DNA of 64,000 bases from NCBI GenBank assembly GCA_038749105.1, contig JBCDIM010000012.1, forward strand, positions 1 to 64,000. Reading direction: 5' to 3'. The notes under the pieces are model-generated. The model was not told the origin of the DNA. It was given only the letters and a program-made list of their open reading frames with translations, and did not search any database. The translations under genes and the position numbers were made by a program. Shown here in pieces: positions 1 through 8,850 of this stretch (the stretch's first letter is position 1; each line of letters starts with the position of its first letter). The stretch is from JBCCOW01 sp038749105 (GTDB lineage: Bacteria; Planctomycetota; Phycisphaerae; Phycisphaerales; Phycisphaeraceae).

Positions 1-1
1 C

Positions 2-178
2 GAGACACTGCTCAAGGCCGCGTTCGAGGCGGACGTGACGCCCGTGCTGACCAAGTGGCGGAAGTCACAGAAGCTGGCCGCCGACCCGCTCGCCGAGCTG
101 CGCTCCAGCGGGCTGATCAAGCGGCTGAGCAAGGAACGCCGAGCGGCAAATTCGAGTAACGGGGGCGGCTACGCATGA
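2..178 (+). CDS. C-terminal end of an unidentified protein (5' truncated)
   Basis: An open frame runs from the window edge to a TGA at 176-178 and gives the last 58 residues of a protein whose start lies outside the window. The visible part is charged and helical-looking (TPVLTKWRKSQKLAADPLAE), followed by a basic stretch (KRLSKERR) and a Ser/Asn/Gly-rich tail. I do not recognise the family. Codon use is GC-rich like the neighbouring genes, so the frame is probably real. A 396-base gap separates it from the next gene, so it is unlikely to share an operon with it. Confidence 0.45.
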   Translation, partial: ETLLKAAFEADVTPVLTKWRKSQKLAADPLAELRSSGLIKRLSKERRAANSSNGGGYA

Positions 179-574
179 GCCAGGCCGTGTCAGCCTATGC
201 GTGGGGATCGCAGATTAGAGCACCCCGACCCACCGCATAATCTATCGCCAGATCGCCCCTTAAATCTATAAATATATTAATCTTACATCTATCTAACCGC
301 CGCACCCCTCGGCGTAACTCAGACCCCATAGATCCGGCTGGGCCGCTCATCAAAGGTCGGGGTACGCGGGGTGATTAAGAGCGCCCAGCGGTAAATCCGT
401 AAGCACCGTGCCGCGATCGCGTGTGAGTTATGACAGACGGACCCGCCGGACTCCGCGGTGCAGCGGAGCGGGTGGCCCGGTGTGGCTGCGTAGGCCCAGT
501 ACAGTACGCGCCACCGGTATCGCTCCACCTTGGGGCGGGCTGGCACGCCGACCCCCGCGCCACGGAGCTCTCCC
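179..574. other. Intergenic region with an AT-rich core
   Basis: No convincing gene lies here. About 240-300 is strikingly AT-rich (TTAAATCTATAAATATATTAA within it) compared with the GC-rich surroundings, so it is the likely promoter area for the glycosidase-like gene starting at 575. I see no copy of the operator found upstream of 2740, 19991 and 25773. Small frames in 375-560 are shadows in GC-rich sequence. Confidence 0.5.
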
Positions 575-2587
575 ATGCACCCGATGTTCCAGAACCATCA
601 GCGCCAGATCCACCTGGACTTCCACACCTCGCCGTTCATCCCAGACGTGGGCAGCACCTTCGACGCCGACCAATTTGTCGAGACCTTCCAGCGAGCGCAC
701 GTCAACAGCGTCACGGTCTTCGGCAAGTGCCACCACGGCATGTGCTACTACCCGACCACGACGGGCGTGAGCCATCCGGCGATCGGCGACCGCGACCTGC
801 TCGGTGAGCAGCTCGAGGCACTGCACCGAGCGGGCATCCGCGCCCCGATCTACACCACCGTGGTCTGGGAGGAGAACGTCGCGCAGGAGCACCCCGAATG
901 GCACCAGATGGCGTACGACGGCAGCTTTGTCGGGGACGGTGTGGGCCCCGACGGCAGGCCCGGCCACCTGGGCATGTGGAAGTTCAACAACCTCGCCGAC
1001 CCCGGCTACCAGGACTACTTCGAAGCCCACCTGCGCGAGCTGCTCGAGCGCTACGGCGACGCGGTCGACGGGTTGTTCATCGACATCCTCTTCTTCCACC
1101 CGACCGGGGGGTGGAGCGAGCCCAGCCGAGCGATCCGCGAGAAGCACGGCCTCACCGACAACACCCCGGACCACTTCGCCCGTTTCCAGGGGCTGGCCCA
1201 GCAGGCGTTCTCCGAACGTTTCACATCCCTGATCCACAGCATCCGCCCGCAGGCGTCGGTCTTCTACAACACGGGGAACGACGGCAACATGCACCCGCTG
1301 GTGGGCCCGCGCGTCCGCGAGCCCCACATGACGCACATGGAGATCGAGTCGCTGCCGTCGGGGTTCTGGGGCTACCACCACTTCCCGCGCATGGCGAGGG
1401 CGATGAGCCGGTGGGGCAAGCCGTGGCTCTCGATGACCGGGCGGTTCCAGAAGATGTGGGGCGACTTCGGGGGGATCAAGCCGCAGCCCGCGCTGGAGTT
1501 TGAGTGCTTCCGCGCCCAGGCCCTGGGGGGGGCCGGCATGGTCGGTGACCAGCTGCCGCCGCGTGGCACGCTGGACCCGGCCGCGTACCAGCTGATCGGC
1601 GCGGTCTACGAGCAGTGGGAGCAGGCCGAGCCGTTCTACGCCGACGCCGAGCTCTGCCCGGCACCGATCGGGGTCTTCTCCGCCAACTTCGCCGGCCAGG
1701 ACAACGGCGTCGCCGAGGAGGCCGCCGTCATGCTCAGCGAAGAGGCCCACTACGACTGCGCGATGCTCGACGGCTACGACGGGCTCGAGGGGCACGACCT
1801 GATCATCCTGCCGGACAGCACCGTGGTTTCCGAGGACGTGGCGCAGCGGCTCAAGGCGTACTACGAGGCAGGCGGTAAGCTGCTGATCTCTCACAAGGCG
1901 GGGCGCGACGAAGCAGGCCGCTGGGCCCTGGACTTCATCCCGCTTGAGGATCACGGCGAGGTAGAGCGGTACCCGAGCTACTGGCGTGGACGCGAGGCGT
2001 TCGATCCGGAGATGGCGGTCGGCGACCGGGTCTTTTACAAGCAGGGGCTCAACGTCACGTTCGGCGGCGACGTCGAGGTGTTGTGTGAGCGGGCACTGCC
2101 GTACTTCATGCGTTCGGCGCTGAAGTTCTCGTCGCACTTCCAGACGCCGCCGGTCGCGGAGTCCGATGCGTTCAGCGCGATCTTCCGGGGCGAGCGGTTC
2201 ATCTACTTCGCCGACCCGATCTTTGCCGAGTACCGCCAGAGCGGGAACCCCGCGGTGCAGTTGGCGTGGCGGCGGGCGGTGGAGCTGCTGATCGGCGGGC
2301 CGGCCTACGGGCGGGGGCTGGCGAACTCCATCGCCGCCTACCCGATGCGTCGCGGTGCCGATCTCCAGCTGACGCTGCTGCACTACACCCCCGTCCGCAA
2401 GGCGATGGACATCGACGTGATCGACCAGCGCGGCGGCTTCGCAGGCCAGGTCCTCAACTTCACCCGGCCGGTCAACGACGTGCAGGTCTTCGGTACCGGG
2501 GCCACGCTCGAGCGGCTGTCCGACCGCAGTTTCAAGCTGCCCGAAGCCAGCGGCAGGCTTCTCCTGACCGTGCCGGGCTACTTCTGA
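575..2587 (+). CDS. Glycoside hydrolase-like protein, GHL6 + beta-galactosidase trimerisation-like domain
   Basis: A 670-residue protein. The N-terminal 340 residues look like the hypothetical glycosyl hydrolase 6 (GHL6) TIM-barrel group related to GH29/GH42-type enzymes: KCHHGMCYYP at 51-60, the strand-end VVWEEN near 97, and GLFIDI with Asp170 where a catalytic acid would sit. The middle (about 375-470; VSEDVAQRLKAYYEAGGKLL) resembles the beta-galactosidase trimerisation Rossmann-like domain. The C-terminal part is beta-rich. I see no signal peptide, so it probably acts on imported oligosaccharides. I chose ATG 575 because GGAG lies about 9 bases upstream and homology-like sequence begins right after it; a longer frame from 530 starts in low-complexity sequence. 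Substrate unknown; an alpha-L-fucosidase- or galactosidase-like role is only inference. Confidence 0.7.
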   Translation: MHPMFQNHQRQIHLDFHTSPFIPDVGSTFDADQFVETFQRAHVNSVTVFGKCHHGMCYYPTTTGVSHPAIGDRDLLGEQLEALHRAGIRAPIYTTVVWEENVAQEHPEWHQMAYDGSFVGDGVGPDGRPGHLGMWKFNNLADPGYQDYFEAHLRELLERYGDAVDGLFIDILFFHPTGGWSEPSRAIREKHGLTDNTPDHFARFQGLAQQAFSERFTSLIHSIRPQASVFYNTGNDGNMHPLVGPRVREPHMTHMEIESLPSGFWGYHHFPRMARAMSRWGKPWLSMTGRFQKMWGDFGGIKPQPALEFECFRAQALGGAGMVGDQLPPRGTLDPAAYQLIGAVYEQWEQAEPFYADAELCPAPIGVFSANFAGQDNGVAEEAAVMLSEEAHYDCAMLDGYDGLEGHDLIILPDSTVVSEDVAQRLKAYYEAGGKLLISHKAGRDEAGRWALDFIPLEDHGEVERYPSYWRGREAFDPEMAVGDRVFYKQGLNVTFGGDVEVLCERALPYFMRSALKFSSHFQTPPVAESDAFSAIFRGERFIYFADPIFAEYRQSGNPAVQLAWRRAVELLIGGPAYGRGLANSIAAYPMRRGADLQLTLLHYTPVRKAMDIDVIDQRGGFAGQVLNFTRPVNDVQVFGTGATLERLSDRSFKLPEASGRLLLTVPGYF

Positions 2588-2651
2588 TCCGAGCCTGTGG
2601 GCCCCTGTGAAACGCCAGTCCAGCGTCGGCGTCCTGAGCACGCCCAAACCC

Positions 2652-2669
2652 TTATTATTTCGTCGTAAC
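2652..2669 (+). promoter_or_regulatory. LacI-type operator, copy 1
   Basis: TTATTATTTCGTCGTAAC matches the sequence upstream of the LacI gene (20054-20071, TTATTATCACGTCGTAAT) at 15 of 18 positions, including TTATTAT and CGTCGTAA in the same register. It lies about 70 bases upstream of the beta-helix gene start at 2740 in an otherwise GC-rich gap. The core fits a degenerate ATnACGnCGTnAT palindrome, as expected for a LacI-family dimer. Confidence 0.6.
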
Positions 2670-2679
2670 TCGCGATTAA

Positions 2680-2707
2680 GCCCTGAAGTTTGTTTGAATC
2701 TCAGGGC
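2680..2707 (+). promoter_or_regulatory. Leader stem-loop upstream of the beta-helix gene
   Basis: GCCCTGA at 2680-2686 and TCAGGGC at 2701-2707 form a perfect 7-bp inverted repeat with a 14-base AT-rich loop. It sits between operator copy 1 and the start codon at 2740. It could be a transcript leader hairpin or a second protein-binding site. It has no T-run, so it is not an intrinsic terminator. Confidence 0.3.
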
Positions 2708-2739
2708 TGGACACCGCCGATCCCGCACGGAGCCAAACC

Positions 2740-4959
2740 ATGACTCGCACGCTGTACGTCTCGCCGCAAGGGTGTGATTCCTGGCATGGTCACCTCGCCG
2801 AGCCCGCCGCTAACGGGATGGATGGGCCGCTCGCCACATTGAGCGAAGCCGTCAAGCGGGTCCGTCACTTGCGGGAGCAGCGGCACTCGGCCGGGCAGGT
2901 GGTCGTGCGAGTGGCCGCGGGGCGTTACCCGACAAAGCGCCCGATCGAAATCCGCCCGGAGGACAGCGGCATCCGTTTTGTCGCCGAGGGCGAAGCCGTG
3001 ATCGACGGCAGCATCGGGATCACCGGCTGGTCGGTGGAGCAGGTTAACGGCCGGCCGTGCTGGGTCACCGATGTCGGTGCGCTGCTGACGGCTGTGCCAC
3101 AGCCCCGGAGCTTGTTTGCCAATGGCGAGCGTCGGCCACGCAGCCGCTACCCCAAGCAGGACTGGCTGACCATCCGAGACGCGCCGGACGTGCCCGAGAC
3201 CTTCGACCTGTTTGACGGGGCGTCCCGCTTCATCGCGGCCCAGGGCGACTTCGACGAAGCCTGGCGGAACCCGACCAACATCGAGGCGGTGATCAACCAC
3301 CTGTGGATCGAAGAGCGGATGCCGGTGAGTCACTACGACGCGGCGCAACGGATGGTCACCAGCACGCACCGCAGCATCTTCACGCTGCGGAACCACGAGT
3401 GGATGGGCTCGACGCCTTGCGCGAAGTACTTCTGGGAGAACGTGTTTGAGGCGATGAGCGAGCCGGGCGAGTGGTATCTGGACCGCGACGCCGAGCGGCT
3501 GTACTACCTGCCGAAGGAAGGTGAGACGCCGGAGAACACGGACGTCCGGCTGGCGGTGGCGACGCAGGTGATCCGGCTGCACGGCGACTGGGAAACCGGC
3601 AAGACGGTCCGCGGCGTGCGGTTCGAGGGCTTCACGTTCGCCCACACCGACTGGTTCCCCTCCGAGGGCTGGGGCAGGTGGTGGGATCCGCAGACGCCCG
3701 AGCACACCTGGCCGACCAAGGACAGCTTCCGCCACTTCAACACCAACAACCTGGAGAAGCGGTCGATGAACACGGGGACCCGCTTCGCGGCGATGCCGCA
3801 GGCGGCTCACGACCTGCCCGGTGCGGTCAGCCTCGAAGCGGCGGAGGACTGCGCGTTTGTGGGCTGCACGTTCCGCGGGCTGGGCTTCTACGCGATCGAT
3901 GTCCGGGGGGCCTGCCGGGGCGTCCGTGTGGAGCGCTGCCGGATCGACGACATCGGTGGCGGCGGCGTGAAGATCGACGGCGCCGACCTGCACGGCGACC
4001 CCCGGCTACGCACCGGCCACGCCTACGTCGGCGACTGCACCATCACGCGCTGCGGACGGGTCTACCCCAGCGCGATCGGGGTGGCGATCCTCCACGCGGC
4101 CAACAACACCGTCGAGCACAACGAGATCGCCGACCAGTTCTACAGCGCGATCTCCGTCGGCTGGACCTGGGGCTTCGAGCAGGCGCTCTGCCAGCAGAAC
4201 CTCATCCAGTACAACCACCTCCACCACATCGGGCACGGCCGGCTCTCCGACATGGGCGGCATCTACACCCTGGGCTGCCAGCCCGGCACGATCCTCCGCG
4301 GCAACCACATCCACCACATCGAGAGCGGCCACTACGGCGGCTGGGGCATCTACCTCGACGAGGGCAGCGCGTTCATGCGCGTCGAAGGCAACCTGGTCCA
4401 CCACACTGGCAGCCAGGCGTTCAACGAGCACTGGGGCCGACAAAACATCATCACCGACAACGTCTTCGCCCTGGCGGGCAGCGAGCTGGTTCAGCTCTGC
4501 CGCGAGGAGCACGGCGGCCAGTACCACTACCCGCCGCAGCGCTGCACCTTTCTCCGCAACGTCCTGTTGACCGATGGCGGCGCGGTCTTCAAGGACGCGA
4601 TGACGTACTTCGAAGCGGGCGTGCTGGTCAGCGACCTGAACCTGTACTGGGACCTGTCGGCGCAGGCCGAGCCGACGCTGTGGAACTACGAGCCGTGGGA
4701 CATGCTCGGGAAAGACGCCCGCACGATCGGGCTGTCGGAGGCCCGGGAGCAAGGGATGGACCGGCACTCGATGGTGGCGGACCCGGGGTTCGCTTCGCCC
4801 GAGTCCGGCGACTTCACGGCGGCGGATATATCGGCGGTGGACGCGTTAGGGGTGGCGTTGCCGGACGCGACGAAGGCCGGCCCACGGCCCGAAGCCCCGG
4901 AGTGGTCGCCGGTGCTGGAGGCCTACCGCCCGATGGGACCGTCGGTGTTTACCGACTAG
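2740..4959 (+). CDS. Right-handed parallel beta-helix protein, GH141-like
   Basis: A 739-residue protein opening with the YVSPQGCDSW...GPLATLSEAVKRVR pattern typical of parallel beta-helix enzymes (DUF1565-like start). A beta-sandwich-like insert (WYLDRDAERLYYLPKEGE, about residues 247-264) follows. From about 360 to 620 come repeated coils with Gly/Asn/His turns (CRGVRVERCRIDDIGGGGV, NHIHHIESGHYGG). The layout and the Glu-Trp-Tyr-Leu-Asp segment resemble GH141, whose characterised members remove fucose-type residues, but I cannot confirm the family by search. No signal peptide is obvious. GGAG lies about 10 bases before the ATG. A LacI-type operator at 2652 suggests control by the regulator at 18945. 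Confidence 0.7.
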   Translation: MTRTLYVSPQGCDSWHGHLAEPAANGMDGPLATLSEAVKRVRHLREQRHSAGQVVVRVAAGRYPTKRPIEIRPEDSGIRFVAEGEAVIDGSIGITGWSVEQVNGRPCWVTDVGALLTAVPQPRSLFANGERRPRSRYPKQDWLTIRDAPDVPETFDLFDGASRFIAAQGDFDEAWRNPTNIEAVINHLWIEERMPVSHYDAAQRMVTSTHRSIFTLRNHEWMGSTPCAKYFWENVFEAMSEPGEWYLDRDAERLYYLPKEGETPENTDVRLAVATQVIRLHGDWETGKTVRGVRFEGFTFAHTDWFPSEGWGRWWDPQTPEHTWPTKDSFRHFNTNNLEKRSMNTGTRFAAMPQAAHDLPGAVSLEAAEDCAFVGCTFRGLGFYAIDVRGACRGVRVERCRIDDIGGGGVKIDGADLHGDPRLRTGHAYVGDCTITRCGRVYPSAIGVAILHAANNTVEHNEIADQFYSAISVGWTWGFEQALCQQNLIQYNHLHHIGHGRLSDMGGIYTLGCQPGTILRGNHIHHIESGHYGGWGIYLDEGSAFMRVEGNLVHHTGSQAFNEHWGRQNIITDNVFALAGSELVQLCREEHGGQYHYPPQRCTFLRNVLLTDGGAVFKDAMTYFEAGVLVSDLNLYWDLSAQAEPTLWNYEPWDMLGKDARTIGLSEAREQGMDRHSMVADPGFASPESGDFTAADISAVDALGVALPDATKAGPRPEAPEWSPVLEAYRPMGPSVFTD

Positions 4960-5242
4960 TCACAACGGTGCAAGGGGTGGTTTGGCGGTCGGCACTTCGC
5001 AACACCATCTGCGTTACCCATCTTCTCGTGGCTCTCTGTTTAGATCCCAAGCGGACCGGCATGCCTGTGCGTTCCAGGCAAGAAACACCCCGCGAAGGCG
5101 GTTGACTTTGCGGGTGATCCGCTCGAAGCACGATTAAATCCAGACTCGGATGCCTGCGGACGGGTTTGTATGGTAAAAATGGGTTTCTGCTTGTCGGCGT
5201 GCTTTTCCGCCGTGATCACATCTGTTTCACCGAGACGTGCCC

Positions 5243-8200
5243 ATGACGACCTTTACCCCGCCCGAAGTCCCGCGCCATCGCTACGCCCACAACGCCCCAC
5301 CATCGCCCGCCATGGTGGAGCTGTTCGGGCAGCGTATGCAGGCTATGCCCGGCTACGACGCGATGCCGCCGTTCCTGATGAGCATCGTCAGCGCGACGGA
5401 CCTGTGGATGTATCTCTCGAGCCGGGGCGGCTTGACCGCGGGCCGGGTCGAGCCGGCACGCTCGATCTTCCCGTATGAGGCGGAGGACAAGATCCATACC
5501 TGCCACCCGTTCTGCGGGCCGAGCCTGAGCGTCCGGGTGAAGCGGGAGGGGGAAGGCGTGACGCTGTGGCGGCCGTTCATGTCGGCACACGCGGAAGGTG
5601 TCGAGCGGTGCCTCTACAAGAACGCGTTAGGCACGCAGGTGGTGTTCGAAGAGGTGCGGCCCGATCTGGGCCTGCGCGTGCGGTACCGGTGGGCGACGGC
5701 GGAGCGGTTTGGGTTTGTGCGGACGGTCTGGCTGGAGAACCTCGAAGAGGGGCAAGCGACAGACGTGGAGGTCTTGGACGGGCTACGCAACCTGCTACCG
5801 GCGGGCACGGCGTTAGCGACGATGCAGAAGGCGAGTTCCCTGGTCAATGCCTATACGCAGGCGGAATTAGATCCCGAGACGGGTCTGGGGGTCTACGCGC
5901 TGACCGCGGCGGTGATGGACACCGCTGAGCCGGGCGAGTCGCTCAAGGCCAACGTGGTCTGGTCGCACGTCCTCGAGCCGGTGCTCACGACGCTGCTGCC
6001 CGACGCGGTCGATGACTTCGGAGTGGGCCTAGCGGTGCGACCCGAGACACGGACCCGCAACCGCCGGCCGGCCTACCTCACGCAGGGCGCATTCACGCTC
6101 GCACCCGGAGAGATCAAGCATTGGCACGTCGTGGCGGACGCGGACCGGACCCAGCCCCAGGTCGTTTTACTGCGTCGTCGGCTCCGCGACCCAGAGACGC
6201 TCGACGCCGACCTGGAAGAGGCCATCGCCGAGACCGGCCGGGGGCTGAATGCGTACATCGCCGCGGCGGATGGCATGCAGTGCACCGGGGACACGTTGGC
6301 CTCGACCCACCACGCGGTGAACGTGATGTTCAACGGGATGCGCGGCGGCTTTATCGCGGGGGGCTACAACATCGACCTCGCCGACTTCACGGGCTTTGTC
6401 CGCACCCGCAACCGCCCCGCCGCGGAGCGTCTGCCGGGGATGCTCCCCGACCCGATGCCGAAGGCTCTGGGCTACGACGCGCTGCGGGATGCGGCGGCGG
6501 CGAGCGGGGACGCCGATCTGATCCGGCTGACGCTGGAGTACCTGCCGTTGACCTTCGGGCGTCGGCACGGCGACCCGTCCCGGCCGTGGAACCTGTTCGC
6601 AATCCGGGTGCAGCAGCCCGACGGCAGCCGCATCCTCGATTACCAGGGCAACTGGCGGGACATCTTCCAGAACTGGGAGGCGCTGGCCCGCAGCTACCCG
6701 GGCTACCTGGCGGGCATGGTCGCCAAGTTCGTCAACGCCTCGACGCTTGACGGGTTCAACCCTTATCGCATCAGCCGCGACGGCCTGGACTGGGAGGTGC
6801 CCGACCCGCACGACCCGTGGGCCCACATCGGCTACTGGGGCGACCACCAGATCATCTACCTGCTGAAGCTGATGGAGCAGCTGCACGCGCACGACCCGGA
6901 CGGCCTTCGGCGGATGCTGCATGAGCCGGTGTTCAGCTACGCGGACGTGCCGTACCGGATCAAGGCCTACGCCGAGCTGGTGAAAGACCCGAGCAACTCG
7001 ATCGTGTTCGATTGGGACGCGCACCGGGCCACGCAGGATCGTGCGGAGGCGATGGGCACCGATGGCCGATTGGTGCAGGATGCCGGGGGCCGGGTCCGCC
7101 ATGTCACGCTGGCCGAGAAGCTGATGGTGTCTCTGCTGGCGAAGGTATCGAACCTTGCGATCGGCGGCGGGGTGTGGATGAACACGCAACGTCCGGAGTG
7201 GAACGACGCGAACAACGCGCTGGCGGGCTCGGGGCTGTCGGTGGTGACGGCGTGCTACCTGCTGCGATTCGCGGAGTTTGCCAAGGCGTTGTTTGCCGGT
7301 GAAGGAGACGCGCCGCTTCCGGTGGCGGAGCCGGTGTTGGCGTGGCTGACCGAGGTCTCTGAGGCGCTGGCCGAGGGGATAGGCGAGGGGCTGGGCGATG
7401 ACGAAGAGGGCGTGATCGACGACGCCGCACGCCGGGCCGTGCTCGATCGCATGGGTTTGGCGTTCGAGCGGTACCGGGACGCGGTGTACGGCAGCCCGGA
7501 GCCCGCCACGGCCGAAGCATCAGCGCAAGCGATCTCCGGCCTGCTGGACCGCACCGCCCATGCTTGCCGGATGACCCTCCGCGCCAACCGGCGGGAGGAC
7601 GGGCTGTATCACGGCTACAACCTGCTGGCCTTTGCCAACGAGGGCATGAGCGCTCGCGTGGACCACCTGCCGCTAATGCTTGAAGGCCAAGTCGCGGTCC
7701 TGTCTAGCGGGTTCCTGAGCCCGGACGAGTCGGCGGGCATCATCGAGTCGCTCTTCGCATCGCCGCTCTACCGGCAAGACATCAACACGTTCATCCTGTA
7801 CCCCTACCGCGACCTGCCCGGCTTCCTCGACCGCAACCGGGTTGATACTGCGGAGGCCGAGTCCAACCCGCTGGTGAAGGCGTTGCTGAAGTCGGGGGAC
7901 CGCTCGGTGATCGAGCGTGACGCGGCCGGGAGCCTGCGGTTCAACAGCGGGTTCGTGAATGCGCGTGACCTGGAAGCGACGCTGGATCGGTTGGCCGACG
8001 CGGAGCCGGGCTTAGCGAGCCTGACCCGCGAGCACCGCCGGAGCATTCTCGAGCTCTACGAAGACACGTTCAATCATCACGCATTTACGGGGCGGTCGGG
8101 GACGATGTACGGCTACGAAGGGCTGGGCTGTGTCTACTGGCACATGGTGGCGAAGCTGCTGCTGGCGGTGCAGGAGAACTGCGTGGCGGCGGCGAAGGCG

Positions 8201-8746
8201 GGGGATGCATCGGGGCTCGAGCGGTGCATGGCCGCGTACCGCCGGGTGCGGAGCGGGCTGGGCTTCGAGCAGACGCCCGAGGGGTTTGGCGCGTTCCCGC
8301 TGGACCCGTATTCGCACACGCCGTTCGATCGGGGGGCGCAGCAGCCGGGCATGACCGGGCAGGTCAAGGAGGAGGTGCTCACGCGGTTCGGCGAGCTGGG
8401 CGTGCAGGTGGAGGACGGCCGGCTGGGCTTCGTGCCCGAGCTGATGCAGCGGTCCGAGTTCTTGGAGGAGCCGACGCGTTGGGTGCCGCTGAATCTGGCT
8501 GGTGATCAGGAGCCGATCGATCTGCCGAACGGCTCGTTGGGGTTCACGGTGTGTCAGGTGCCGGTGGTCGTGCATACGGCAGAGGGGGCATCGGGGCGTA
8601 TCACGGTGACGGGCACCGACGGCTCGACGTCGGTGGTTGACGGGTTGAGGCTAGACGCGGCGACGAGCGCAGCGGTGTTCGCCCGGAGCAGTGCAGTCCG
8701 GCGTCTAGAGGTTGTGGTGCCCGCCGAGGTCCTCGGCAAGCACTGA
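5243..8746 (+). CDS. Very large carbohydrate-active-like protein, possible (alpha/alpha)6 catalytic domain, family unknown
   Basis: A 1,167-residue protein without a signal peptide. The first 330 residues look like a beta-sandwich (GEGVTLWRPFMSAH, YRWATAERFGFVRTVWLENL), as in the N-terminal domains of glycoside phosphorylases and amylo-alpha-1,6-glucosidase-type enzymes. The centre contains HDPWAHIGYWGDHQIIYLL and helical stretches fitting an (alpha/alpha)6 toroid; the last 80 residues are beta-rich. The general plan recalls GH94 or GH63-like proteins, but I cannot assign a family or catalytic residues. ATG 5243 is preferred; an in-frame GTG lies two codons upstream. It sits between the beta-helix gene and a sugar symporter, so a role on imported oligosaccharides is likely. 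Confidence 0.6.
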   Translation: MTTFTPPEVPRHRYAHNAPPSPAMVELFGQRMQAMPGYDAMPPFLMSIVSATDLWMYLSSRGGLTAGRVEPARSIFPYEAEDKIHTCHPFCGPSLSVRVKREGEGVTLWRPFMSAHAEGVERCLYKNALGTQVVFEEVRPDLGLRVRYRWATAERFGFVRTVWLENLEEGQATDVEVLDGLRNLLPAGTALATMQKASSLVNAYTQAELDPETGLGVYALTAAVMDTAEPGESLKANVVWSHVLEPVLTTLLPDAVDDFGVGLAVRPETRTRNRRPAYLTQGAFTLAPGEIKHWHVVADADRTQPQVVLLRRRLRDPETLDADLEEAIAETGRGLNAYIAAADGMQCTGDTLASTHHAVNVMFNGMRGGFIAGGYNIDLADFTGFVRTRNRPAAERLPGMLPDPMPKALGYDALRDAAAASGDADLIRLTLEYLPLTFGRRHGDPSRPWNLFAIRVQQPDGSRILDYQGNWRDIFQNWEALARSYPGYLAGMVAKFVNASTLDGFNPYRISRDGLDWEVPDPHDPWAHIGYWGDHQIIYLLKLMEQLHAHDPDGLRRMLHEPVFSYADVPYRIKAYAELVKDPSNSIVFDWDAHRATQDRAEAMGTDGRLVQDAGGRVRHVTLAEKLMVSLLAKVSNLAIGGGVWMNTQRPEWNDANNALAGSGLSVVTACYLLRFAEFAKALFAGEGDAPLPVAEPVLAWLTEVSEALAEGIGEGLGDDEEGVIDDAARRAVLDRMGLAFERYRDAVYGSPEPATAEASAQAISGLLDRTAHACRMTLRANRREDGLYHGYNLLAFANEGMSARVDHLPLMLEGQVAVLSSGFLSPDESAGIIESLFASPLYRQDINTFILYPYRDLPGFLDRNRVDTAEAESNPLVKALLKSGDRSVIERDAAGSLRFNSGFVNARDLEATLDRLADAEPGLASLTREHRRSILELYEDTFNHHAFTGRSGTMYGYEGLGCVYWHMVAKLLLAVQENCVAAAKAGDASGLERCMAAYRRVRSGLGFEQTPEGFGAFPLDPYSHTPFDRGAQQPGMTGQVKEEVLTRFGELGVQVEDGRLGFVPELMQRSEFLEEPTRWVPLNLAGDQEPIDLPNGSLGFTVCQVPVVVHTAEGASGRITVTGTDGSTSVVDGLRLDAATSAAVFARSSAVRRLEVVVPAEVLGKH

Positions 8747-8850
8747 CCACGAGATCGGCGGGCGGTTGCCGGTCGGCCTTGGCTGACCGAGGTGTGTTTG
8801 GTTTCACGTCTTGATCCGCCCGCTTGGGCGATGACAGGGAGTTCGATGCA

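Noticed and set aside
428..2728. Long minus-strand open frame of 766 codons opposite the GHL6-type gene
   Set aside because: It is the antisense shadow of a GC-rich gene; its translation is Arg/Val/Ala-rich with no family motifs, while the plus strand shows clear glycosidase-like domains.
5102..5139. TTGACT upstream of the 1,167-residue protein as a promoter
   Set aside because: No acceptable -10 box at 16-18 bases spacing.
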